64,000 nt of DNA from Ramazzottius varieornatus (taxonomy: Eukaryota; Tardigrada; Eutardigrada; Parachela; Ramazzottiidae). A program made the position numbers and the translations under genes. Location of the stretch: contig BDGG01000003.1 of assembly GCA_001949185.1 (NCBI GenBank), forward strand, positions 1,507,270-1,571,269, written 5' to 3'. Below the pieces are notes generated by a model that worked only from the letters and a program-made list of their open reading frames with translations, did no database searches and was not told the DNA's origin. This document shows positions 47,510 through 57,563 of the stretch, in pieces (the first letter of the stretch is position 1; each line of letters starts with the position of its first letter).

Positions 47510-49164
47510 ATGAACGATGAAGAAGCACTATGTACTGACAATACTCCGCTGAATATCTGCATGGTCTCGGATTTCTTCTATCCTAACATCGGAGGCATCG
47601 AAAGCCATATCTACCAGCTGTCTTACTGTCTACGGAAACGCGGACACAATGTGGTCATCGTCACACACGCGTATGTACCACTCGCGCGTGGCGTCACCTG
47701 CTGGTCGCTATTTCCATCGGGCTCCACGTTGTCATGCGTCACTTGATATGATAACTGTGAATTTGGTTCAATTCACGTCCGCACTCTCATTTCGTCTTGT
47801 TTTCATTAGGTATGGACCACGAGTGGGCGTCCGGTACATCACGGGTAACATCAAGGTCTACTACCTGCCAATTCCACCCTTCCACGAGCAGTGCATCTTC
47901 CCTACGATGCTGGTCACAGCCCCGTTCCTCCGGGCCGTCTTCCTTCGCAACGACATCAATGTCGTGCACGGCCACTCGGCTTTCTCGCCCCTAGCTCACG
48001 AAGCTCTCTTTCACGCAAAGCTAATGGGTATACACACGGTCTTCACCGATCACTCGCTCTTCGGATTCGCGGACGTCAGCTCCATCATAACGAACCAACT
48101 GTTGTGCATGACGTTGGCGACCTGCGATCATGTCATCTGCGTCTCGCATATGAGCAAGGAAAACACGGTGTTGCGAGCGAGATTCCCTGATCCCTGGTCC
48201 GTATCGGTCATTCCTAACGCTGTGGATGCGACAAAGTTCCCGGCGAAGAAGACTGAGGTGGTCGCGGAGAAACAGAATGGAAAGAAGAGGGTGGGAGAAG
48301 AAGTGAACGTCGTCATAATGAGTCGGCTGGTTTACCGACGCGGGATCGACCTCCTCGCTGGAGTTATTCCTAATATCTGTGATAAGTATCCTGGTGTGAA
48401 TTTCCTAATCGGTGGCGATGGTCCAAAGAGAATCGTCCTGGAAGAAATGAGGGAAAAGCATTGTTTGCAGGTAATGGTTCCGGTATGTCATATTACCTTA
48501 CTAGGTTACATATTGTGTCATGTCATGTTACATGGTTGGACTGGCCATTCAGTTGATAGTTGTTTGACTTCATTACTCGTTGCAGGAAAGAGTGATTCTT
48601 CTCGGACGGATTGACCACGACCAAGTTCCTGAGTTCCTGCATAAAGGTTCCATATACCTCAACACATCGCTCACCGAAGCCTTTTGTATTTCAATAATCG
48701 AGGCAGCTGCCGTCGGGCTCTTAGTGGTGTCAACCAAAGTCGGAGGTGTTCCTGAGGTACTTCCGCCCGACATGATGCGTTTGGCCGAGCCCGACGCTCG
48801 GTCTGTCGAAGTCTGTCTGGACCAAGCAATCCGCGACGTCTACCTTCAAAACCCCGACATCCTCCCCCCTGAAGTGTGCCACGAACGTATTAAAAAAATG
48901 TACAGTTGGGAGAATGTGGCTATGCGGACGGAAGTAGTGTATCGACGTGCCTTTGCCAAAGAGATGCCAACGGTAGGTGATCTCGCTGTGTCTTCCTATG
49001 ACCACTGCGGCTTTTTTAGCCGCCTCTTGATGGTCACCTTGTTGTTGTTAGACTTGATAATGTTTACTGTTTGTGAATTNNNNNNNNNNNNNNNNNNNNN
49101 NNNNNNNNNNNNNNNNNNNNNNNNNNNNNCCAGCCGAAGAGCTACGGAAATCCGGCTCGAATAA
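47510..49164 (+). CDS. PIGA, GPI N-acetylglucosaminyltransferase catalytic subunit (about 466 aa)
   Basis: Three exons: 47510-47670, 47810-48470, 48586-49164, phases 2 and 0. The GT4 glycosyltransferase start [18 protein letters not shown] is intact, followed by [37 protein letters not shown] and [11 protein letters not shown]. The C-terminal half has [33 protein letters not shown] and [10 protein letters not shown]. It ends with a hydrophobic anchor after DHCGFFSR, as in the human enzyme. PIGA transfers GlcNAc to phosphatidylinositol on the cytosolic ER face, the first GPI-anchor step. A 50-N gap (49080-49129) interrupts the coding end, so the last residues and the stop at 49164 are uncertain. 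Confidence 0.93.
49080..49129. other. Assembly gap (50 N) in the PIGA 3' end
   Basis: Exactly 50 Ns, probably a placeholder, so the reading frame after it cannot be trusted. Confidence 0.97.
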
Positions 49165-49337
49165 TTTAAAGAAACAAGAAGTAATTGTGCCAAAAACAAA
49201 GCATAAAAGACGACATAAAAGTCATGACCAGAAACTGATTTTCTAATAAAATTCCCGCTGCAGAACATACGCGTCCCCTGCTTCCACAAAAGAGATGAAA
49301 CGTTAAAGAGGAGATCGATGAAAATTGACGGAGGAGA

Positions 49338-49739
49338 TTAGTTTATTCGCATTCGAGAACTCGAAGGTCCGTCTTGATTCGGTTGTGGTCTTTTTCTGGA
49401 TGATCCAACGTTGTTCAGAGGGGCTCCTGCACCTCCTCCCTGAGTGAATCCAGTATCTTTCCGTTCTCGAGCTGACAGGTTGTTCAAGTTGTAGTCGACT
49501 TGGCCCAAGAGTTCCCGAATGAGAATTTTGGCGAAAGCAACGTGGCGCTTCATTTGCTCAGTGGCCGTCTTGTTTCCCGTGTGTGCAGGCCGAATTTGCT
49601 TGCCTATTTCTTCGATGGTGGCGAGAAGCAGGGGGTACTTCTGCTGGTTGGCCACGGGAACATTGGCGAACTGCGCAGCTGCAGCGTTGAGACCAGCCAA
49701 CGCGGGATGGATAGAAGAGGAATTCTGATCCGAATTCAT
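49338..49739 (-). CDS. Small protein of unknown function (133 aa)
   Basis: Single open frame with a good start (MNSDQNSSSIHPAL). A helical middle region (LLLATIEEIGKQIRPAH, QMKRHVAFAKILIRELL) is followed by a Gly/Pro/Ser/Arg-rich basic tail ending RMRIN. The layout would suit a small subunit of a nuclear complex, for example a Mediator-like helical subunit, but I cannot match it to a family. No membrane segment or signal peptide is seen. Confidence 0.55.
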   Translation of the reverse strand: MNSDQNSSSIHPALAGLNAAAAQFANVPVANQQKYPLLLATIEEIGKQIRPAHTGNKTATEQMKRHVAFAKILIRELLGQVDYNLNNLSARERKDTGFTQGGGAGAPLNNVGSSRKRPQPNQDGPSSSRMRIN

Positions 49740-50637
49740 CGTGGCAGCTCCGATCGCTTTCTTGGGAAAAGGTTAGGGACCGCCTGGTTACGGTTCCTAC
49801 ATGGACTTTCTTCGATCCTGCAGTCCTGTAACCATATCTTCCGCGGATCCCCAGCTGAAAACAAGAAGCCCAAGTCGAGAGCTGGAAAGTGGAGGACGAA
49901 AAAGCAGCAACAACTTCTTGAAAATCTATCTCAAAAAGATTTTTCAGACCAGGTCATCCCGCATCGTCAAATTGTCATTTGTCAGGCGCTGTCTTGTTAT
50001 TTCCCGGGGCTACCGGGGTGAGAATTTCTCTCCCCCCGAGATTGATTGATTTTTGCACTGCTATTGGGTTGTTCAATGGATTTCGATTTTGCAATGGTCC
50101 TGCGGGAAACTGCTGTCGACCACTGATGTGCTGCTGAAGCGCGCGTCTGTCGAAGCATGGTAAGGCAAAACGAGCAACATTAAAATGGTAGGCCATAAAT
50201 TTACCGGAGCCAAGTCTCGTATGTAAGAAACCTTGGCGTCGAATCCCGGTAGAAGTGCTTTTTCGAATATTGAGCTAACAGGTGCAGTCAATCGATCGAA
50301 GTGTGGTTTTGTTTCTTTTTTATACCCAAGCTGCGGTGGAGGTTGATTGAATGATCTTACTTTTCGGTCAGATTAACAATCTTGTACGTCACAGATTACG
50401 CCATGACAAAATCTGCCCCGCATTATGCTTTGACGCACGACATCAAGGATACTTCACGGCGTCCTTCCTGCCAGCAACGCGCGCTTCAGCAGCACATCAG
50501 TACTATCGACAGGTATTCGATCTTTATTCCTCTTTCATCGACGTTTTTTGGAGTGGTAGGCGGGCTGATACGGCTTGGTTACTGTGCAGTGTGCACTTAT
50601 ATCTTTACATATGATGGTCATACGTCCAGGAGGATAG
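49740..50637. other. Interval upstream of guanylate kinase
   Basis: About 0.9 kb between divergent genes. Open frames here lack motifs and I see no repeat. Confidence 0.4.
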
Positions 50638-51649
50638 ATGCATGTGCGTGGCACAGTTCTGATGCTCAAAACCACTCAACACGTTCCGCGGCTTGTCAGT
50701 CGTGCCTCATCAACTGTCATGTCCGTTTACTCTGCTCCCACGCCGATCACCACTAATTTCCACGTACCCAGTGCTGGAATGGCAACTGCAGCAGTGGCTA
50801 GGGTCGTCGAGAAGACGCCTCGTCCAGTGGTTCTGTCGGGACCGAGCGGCTGTGGAAAATCCACCCTGATCAACCGGCTGATTAACGAGATTGGCAAGGA
50901 TAAACTGGGCTTCTCTGTCTCGCACACCACCCGTGGGCCGCGTCCTGGAGAGAAGGATACGGTGGACTATCACTTCGTTACACGGGAAGAATTTGAAAAA
51001 GCTATCGAAGACAAAGAATTTGTAGAGCACGCGATATTTTCAGGTGAGCACTTTATTTGAGACGTGGGGAAATGAGAACTGGAGCCAGATTGTTATCCTG
51101 AGTGGCGCACGTTTTCGTTGTTAGACGCAGGTGGTGTGCGCCACTTGGGAGCACAACCTGGTTTAGAGTTCGAACCACGTTTTATTTCTGGCCCTAATGG
51201 GCTGCTATGATCTTGGACAATTTACTGGCATTCGGCGGGCTCTTTGGTTAATTTGGGTCTTGCTTGTGTTGCCAGGAAACCGTTACGGAACCAGTAAGAA
51301 AGCCATCCTGGACGTTCTGCAGCACGGCAAGCTTTGCCTTCTCGACATCGATTCTCAAGGTGTCAAGAGTATCAAAGGTACAGATCTGAATCCCGTTCTC
51401 GTATTTATCAAGCCCCCTTCGCTGGAAGTCCTCGAGATGCGCCTGCGATCTCGTGGAACTGAGACGGAAGAAGCCATTCAGAAACGTTTGGCTACAGCCG
51501 GAACAGAGATGGAGTTTGGCAACACGCCGGGCGTATATGATCACATCATCATTAACGATGATCTAGAGGTGGCATACAAGCAGCTGAAATCGATAATAGA
51601 CCAGGTTATGCGAGATAACTCGGCCTCAATAAAGGAAGGTTCCTCCTGA
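50638..51649 (+). CDS. Guanylate kinase (259 aa), with a possible mitochondrial presequence
   Basis: Two exons, 50638-51043 and 51276-51649, phase 1. The P-loop GPSGCGKST is at about residues 68-76. Then come [11 protein letters not shown]-type GMP-binding residues with [28 protein letters not shown] and the lid Arg region RLRSRGTE. It phosphorylates GMP to GDP. The first 47 residues are rich in Arg, Ser, Thr and His with no acidic residue, like a mitochondrial targeting peptide. A second in-frame ATG at residue 48 ([10 protein letters not shown]) would give a cytosolic enzyme of about 212 residues, near the usual length. The single intron contains a hairpin element. Confidence 0.93.
51085..51165. 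repeat. Intronic hairpin element (guanylate kinase intron 1)
   Basis: Core GAGTGGCGCACGTTTTC...GTGTGCGCCACTTGGGAG. Outer arms are decayed. Confidence 0.65.
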
Positions 51650-52277
51650 CACGTTCCTTTCTCCCCTTCTCTCCACTAGAGAAAGAACCTCACAAAAAGA
51701 TAATACTGGTCCCTTTATTCTCCCGGCATTTCCCCTATAGAGAATTATATTGGTTTTTCCTGTATCCGAGTTCGCGAATTATTTACTTGGAGTGTGTTTC
51801 ATTTCGATCAGGAAATTCCGGTTGTTCTTTATCGATCTGTCCGTTATCCTCTGTGAGTACATTTTTGTGTTTCAAGGATCAGTTCATCCGTTCTTTTTTT
51901 CTCTTGCCTATCTCGGGAGCACTTTTGTTTCGGTGCACTGTGTGGTGGTGGTTGAAGAATATTGATCCGGAAGCGAAGCCACATAGAAGCGATACGAATG
52001 ACATGTTTTTCACATCACAGACCGATGAATGCACATGTTATACGGGATAAAAAATCGATAAAATTTTACAGAGACCAGACAGAACTAAATCACGAAAACA
52101 GTGAAGACTAGAATATCCAGTGAGTGCAAATTCACCGACGAAACACAACAGGTGAGCTAACATTCTGAAAACCGGAACGGCTGACGATGCTACGATTATT
52201 ACAACAGCTGCCAGATACTACTTTGAGAATGATCAACTCAATTCTGACGATGAGTTTTGCAAAGGTGTCGCGATTAA
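51650..52277. other. Convergent 3' interval, guanylate kinase and RIC8
   Basis: Contains the 3' ends of two facing genes. No further gene or repeat recognised. Confidence 0.4.
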
Positions 52278-55202
52278 TTAATCTTCATCGGAGTCGTTGG
52301 GTTCCTCAACGTGAGGTCTGTCCCGCATCGCCTGTTCGCGCCATTCCATCACGTTTTCGACGGTACGCGGCTTCCCGTCCACACCGATTGTCACCGGTTT
52401 CAGCACTCCAGTTCTACAAAAATCGATATTCGATCAGAAAGAAGTAGCCGTCCATTATCGGCTTACAAAATGGGCAACCGAATTCAGAGCAACCGAAGCC
52501 ATAATTTATCGATCAATAATGGTCCTGCGGTATCAACCTACGTACCGTAAAACCCTGTCCATGCTGTTGACGAGATCCATCGCGAGCTGTTCCTTCTGCT
52601 CATCCGTCATACCAGCCATCGGGTCAGGACGATCTTCCCTTACAACTCCAGTCACCGGTTCTATCCTGTAAAAACACAGCATCCTGAGAAAAACCTTGTT
52701 TATTCCGTGAGCCACGTCAGGCTGATACTTGTTTAACCGGAAGTGCGCACTTCCAGTCGGACAAGAATGGTAGCAACTTTCTCACTTGTTCTTATGTTCG
52801 AGATATTCTTCCGTGTCACTAAAGTCTGACTCGTCTTCGTCGTTCTCCATGGAAGAAGGTTCAGGTTGAGGAAGACCCATCAGGCCTTTCTCCGCCAACC
52901 ATCCAGCCGCGTTACCGTAGCCCGTATACTTAATCAACCTTCGCACTACAATTCCAGAGATGATTATTTGCAGGCCATTGTGCCATTGTGCCACGCCATC
53001 AGCCAGTCTAGGGTCTAGACCAGACCAGACATAAGAACTCAGCAGCTATCAAGTCCTCACCATTTTGTCTGCATAGTGCATAAAGCAGGTCGCCAGCGTT
53101 ATCGCGAACACTGCTCACCGCACTTGTCAGCAGACGACACAGCTTGTTCCTCATAGTGTCACCTACCTGGAAACAACCAAAAGATAACCAAACGAGCCCA
53201 CCGGAAACAAAAGCTGACCGTTGGAACCTATGCAAAAAACTCGGCCAGATCGCTTTCCCAAGTGGCGCACACTACCAGCCGATAACAGTGGAAACGTGCG
53301 CCACCTGGTTCCAGTGCCGAGCGTTACTTCATCATATAGCGCAAGTTCCCGAAGACGTTGCCTCGCAGCGTATGCCACTTGGGAAAACAGCCTGGACACG
53401 TTGGTTTTCTGAATTCCCAGCTACACCACGTACTTCCGGTCTGGTATGGACGTCCGTCAGGGGCGGAAGTATCATCATCTTCAGGTACTTCCTGATAGTA
53501 GGTACAGCTTTCGATGCGTTGGTCAGAGCGCACAGGACCGGCGCAAGATTGTCATCGGGACGAAACTTGGAATCACTGCTGAGGGCAAGTTTGGCGTCCA
53601 GGAACTCCAGTACCGAGTCGATGGCGCGCATGTCCATTCCTTCAAAGCACGAAGCCAGAGGTTGTGACTTCCCTTCTTTGTCGGTGACCGGCACGGAGAC
53701 GAGGAGCTGACTGTATCCGTGCTTCTTGACGACGGTGAGAAGGTTGATGACGTGCTTCTTTACTTCGTCGGAAGGACTGCAGAGAAGAAGTTCGCGGCAG
53801 ACTTGTCCCATGTTGACCAAATCCAATTCTTCGCCCTGAAAACACCGGAAAATTTCATCACAATGTCTGGGACGCGGCGAACGAATTGAACCCATCGTTC
53901 ACCCCAGTGGCGCCTACTCTCGGCTACAAAAGACGAGACCGTGCGCCTGTTGAAATACCGATCTCGTTCAACTTAATCCATCACTTCACGTTCAATTCTG
54001 CCAACACTATGCTACAGAAGAGCTTCGGCTACGCTTCTAGTAAGGCAGCCGTGGAAGTTAGTCACGCGGACAAAGAAAGAAGAGTTTACCATGGTCAGAT
54101 GCTCCTGTCTCAAATTATACACGAGATTAAAGAGCGTCTTCAATATTTCGCACAGGACATTCTCCACATGGTTATGCTGGCGTTTGTCGATAAGACAAGT
54201 GGCATAGATGCATAAGTCTTGGATTGCTCGACAAGTTTGTCGGAGAGGCGAACGAACGTCAGCGCAGAGGATGGTCAGGATGAAAAGAAGCTTAGTGTCC
54301 AGATGCTGGTTCTCCATGGGCCATCTTTCCGTATCTTTATTCGCGCTGATCCGTGCCATCAGACCTTCGACGATCTCTTCGCGACTGAAGTAACGCTGAG
54401 CAGACTTGCTATTGAAGACCAGGTTACAGAGAACCTTCTGCGCTTCCGTCGTGACTGCAAATGATGTAACGGATGAATAATCGAAAACACCGTTCATGGC
54501 AGGCCGTAGAGCCAGTCCACACGGGGCACTCCGGAAAAAGCGGCCTGGACCGAAACACAGCCAAGCTTACCAAATATCGAAATATTATTCTAATCTATTT
54601 ACCCAATAACTCCTCGTCATGTGGAAAAGTTCGATGCGCTTCCTTTCCCAGTCTAGCTCTCTGCAAGATTACGGCGTATAATTCTTCGCTAGCCAGCGAC
54701 TCGACGTTCGCCTTGTCTCGAGCAACAATGCGGACAGCTTCCAGGGCAAGAGCATGAAGTCCGGCGAGTGAACAGTTGGAGAGGATCTTCGTGGCCGCAT
54801 TTCCGATCTTCTACAACCATAAAAACCACGCTTGACGTTACCCGGTAAGCTAGCGGACTTTCCTCATACTGTAGTATTCACAGCCGAAAACATTCTACTA
54901 CCTTTCTCGCACTCCAATTGAGGTCTGGGAAAGATGTTGGCAAAGAATTCTGCCAAGAAAAGAAATCCCCCATAACGATGACGCAATGAGGAAAATCACC
55001 AGGCAGCATCCAAAGCCTCTCTGCTTGTCTTGAAGATAAGCACAGAGAGTTTGAATGCAGTCCAGATAATAACAAGATAGAATCTTCAATCCCGACTTCT
55101 CGTCGCTTGTGACAATACCTTTTGCGTAAACGACCGGAGGGATCGTTCGACAGCGGCAGCATCCTCGTTTTCCAGATCGTCAACGGTAAAAGGAACTTCC
55201 AT
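52278..55202 (-). CDS. RIC8 (synembryn), G-alpha chaperone and exchange factor (542 aa)
   Basis: Nine exons: 55202-55119, 54949-54902, 54810-54603, 54454-54090, 53835-53434, 53166-53061, 52945-52786, 52665-52546, 52413-52278. All phases agree. The body is an armadillo-like helical repeat fold: EAVRIVARDKANVE, VLCNLVFNS, LAPVLCALTNA, LPPLTDVHTRPEV, then RRLIKYTGYGNAAGWLA. The C-terminal segment has an acidic patch (NDEDESDFSDTEEY), PVTGVVREDRPDPMAGMTDE, and VTIGVDGKPR. RIC8 folds and stabilises G-alpha subunits and acts as a GEF. Length matches human RIC8A. Introns 4 and 5 contain hairpin-related sequence. Confidence 0.93.
53237..53400. repeat. Intronic hairpin element with an extra half copy (RIC8 intron 5)
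   Basis: 53237-53335 holds CCCAAGTGGCGCACACT...AACGTGCGCCACCTGG, flanked by CTCGGCCAGATCG and GTGCCGAGCG. A further right arm (GTATGCCACTTGGGAAAA) at about 53377-53395 suggests a second partial insertion. Confidence 0.65.
53890..53965. repeat. Degenerate hairpin element (RIC8 intron 4)
   Basis: CCCCAGTGGCGCCTACTCTCGGC...GACCGTGCGCCTGTTG keeps the core spacing but the stem has decayed. Confidence 0.45.
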
Positions 55203-56118
55203 GATGGCGTCCACGGATCCGGGATTCGCGTGGAGAGTACGTCTATCTCAACCAACGTCACGGAAAAGAGTCACCACACCAGAACATCTCTTCTGATCGG
55301 CGATTAATCAAGTTATAGACCATCAACGATGTGTCTCGATAGCTATGAGAAAATTCCAGGAAAAGCTGAAAATAAAGAGATCGATATTTCTCCCGTTCCT
55401 CATCCAGAGATCCCGACTGAGCAACTGAGCATCTGAATTGTGATCTACTTTGGTAGTAGAACGATCTTCAAGATGCACCAGTCTACTCGCGCGGCTTGGG
55501 GCGTCAAACAGCATATTAATGCGCGAGTAGAGCGGGGAGGAAATAACAAAGAAGAGTGAAACGCTCACGCAGGGGAGTTTCCGTTTCGTCCGATTCTATA
55601 ATAGAACTTTCCTTGATTTATTGGAGCCTCCCCTTTCGGGAGGCGGGAGCCCCCCGGTTCCTCGAAACATCAGGTTTTTCTTGGCTGGCTTGCCAGGCTT
55701 CGTCAATCAGAGGTTGTAGACCCAAATTTTCAAATCTCTCGTACTGGGTTAACCCAAAAACACCTGTCGGATCTCCGACGAAAAGTGGATTCCCGAAGGA
55801 TCGAATCCTAAATCGTAATAATGGACACAGTCCAGCATCATATTGACGGTATCATCTGTTGGTGAAACGTTGACAGCCTTAGAACCGCGCAATCTTGGGT
55901 CCGAAACAGAAGACCCAATTTCACAGCAAGATTTCGGAAAAAATGCTTCTCAATTGCAAAACCATATAGAACTATGAATATCAGAGCTTGGAATACCCAG
56001 AAGAAGAAAAAACACAATCGATTTGGAATAATGTAGGGAAGAAGTACGTAACACCGAATGTACGAGTACTGACATTCCGCCGGGAAGACCGTATCCTTCA
56101 TGGCCAGTAGATCAACAT
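55203..56118. other. Non-coding interval with a GC-rich hairpin
   Basis: No convincing gene. A minus-strand frame at 56101-55838 is hydrophobic but has no family features. At about 55625-55660 CCTCCCCTTTCGGGAGG forms a short strong hairpin. Confidence 0.35.
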
Positions 56119-57236
56119 TTACTTCTTGCCTTTTGGTTTACCCTTCGCGGCCTTGCTGGCACCACTTTTGCCTTTTTCTTTCACTAGATCTTCTGGCTTC
56201 GGATGGAAGGTCTTTACGCGAAACCTCAGCTCGGCAGCTTCGCGAATGGCAGTGATCAAACTCCCAACCGGGAAGTTCCGGTACTTGACGGTCTGCATAT
56301 CCTCGACCTTCTCATCGCATCCGGCTCGATACTTATCGATATCTTCCTGGCTGAACACTGCAGGTTCTTTCTGTGGCACCGCTTTGTCCAGGTGTTTAGC
56401 CAGGTTGTGCAAGAGCAACACGTACTTCTGCCGCAGAGCGACCCAGTAGTAGAAGTCGAGAACTTCCGCTCGCTGGTAGCGTCGAGCCAGATCCTGCGCT
56501 GTCTCCTTCCCGAGGCTTGTCGAAACGGTTGGCTCACCTCCGTGCTTCATATAATGATCATGAAATACTAGAGCGCACAAACCGAAAGTTAGAGGGATAA
56601 CCATCGAAACAGACAAACGGCAAAAGGAAGGAAATTCGGTCCTGGGTCAGTAAACTTCGCCTTGAAGTGACGCATGCAATCTTGACGGCCTTGAGCCGAT
56701 ACTGCATTAGTACATGTAGCCTGTGTACACTGTATATAACCCCGCTGACGTCATGTGTGACTTGCGTCTGTTTGCACTGGATTACTCAGAGAACACAGCA
56801 GCAGCTTTCTACCGTAGTTCTTACGTTCGACAAGGTCAACTTGGCCCCAAATGGCAGCCAGATGTATGGCCGAATATCCATTCCAAACAGCCAGTTCATA
56901 AAACTTTTGCTCGCCAACAGACACCAGCATGTATTCTACGATGGCTCGAGCTCCGCGAACCACGGCGATCTTGATGATGTCGTTCTGCCCGAAGTCAGCC
57001 TTGTGATGTTGGTACAGGTGTGCGAGATTGTTGGGGGGGACGATGGACTTGAGGAAACTACGGAAAGCTCCGACATCATCGGTCATAATGGCGTGTACCG
57101 TCGCATTGTACCAGCCATCTTTGGTTTCTTTGGGATGTTCAGGCAAGTGCGAGGCGGCGACCCAGTCAACGCGCGGTGTGTCGTCAGCCGGTTCTGCAGG
57201 CCCTTTGTCTTTCTTGTTGTCCTTCTTAGGTGGCAT
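56119..57236 (-). CDS. ANKRD45-like ankyrin-repeat protein (286 aa)
   Basis: Two exons, 57236-56825 and 56567-56119, joined in phase 1. The basic start MPPKKDNKKDKG is followed by ankyrin-type helices: IKIAVVRGARAIVEYML, YSAIHLAAIWGQVDLVE. After that comes the ANKRD45-like segment with ETAQDLARRYQRAEVLDFYYW and a helical region, ending in a Lys/Gly-rich tail. ANKRD45 is a conserved animal protein linked to cilia and cell division in vertebrates, but its role here is inferred only. The donor GTAAGAAC and acceptor CTCTAG are good. Confidence 0.75.
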
Positions 57237-57563
57237 ACTACCGATCTATCAAACTAAGCCCAGAAAACTTTTCGACGAGGACTATTGCCTGGAGATTCTG
57301 GTCAAACCACCGACCAAACCTCATTGTGCTGATGAGAGAAAAGTCACTGTTGTTCGATTGGTAATTCATTTCGAAAAATCTGATTAATCTTCCCCACCTC
57401 GAACTATACAAAAGAAAATGGTTAGTTGTTGACACATTATCGCCATGTGTCTCTCCAATCACAGCAAATGATGGAGATAGATTGGCGAAGTCAGCTAACA
57501 AAGAAGAAGGAATATTCACTGGTTTTGTCATAAGGGAAAGTTTTGTCTTATTGAGTTTTGATT

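Noticed and set aside
55556-56101. Frames on both strands between RIC8 and the ANKRD45-like gene
   Set aside because: There are no motifs, splice logic or start context. The hydrophobic minus frame could be chance in T-rich DNA.
56723-57387. Plus-strand frames across the ANKRD45-like exon 1
   Set aside because: They mirror the minus-strand coding exon, which has the family motifs and a consistent splice.
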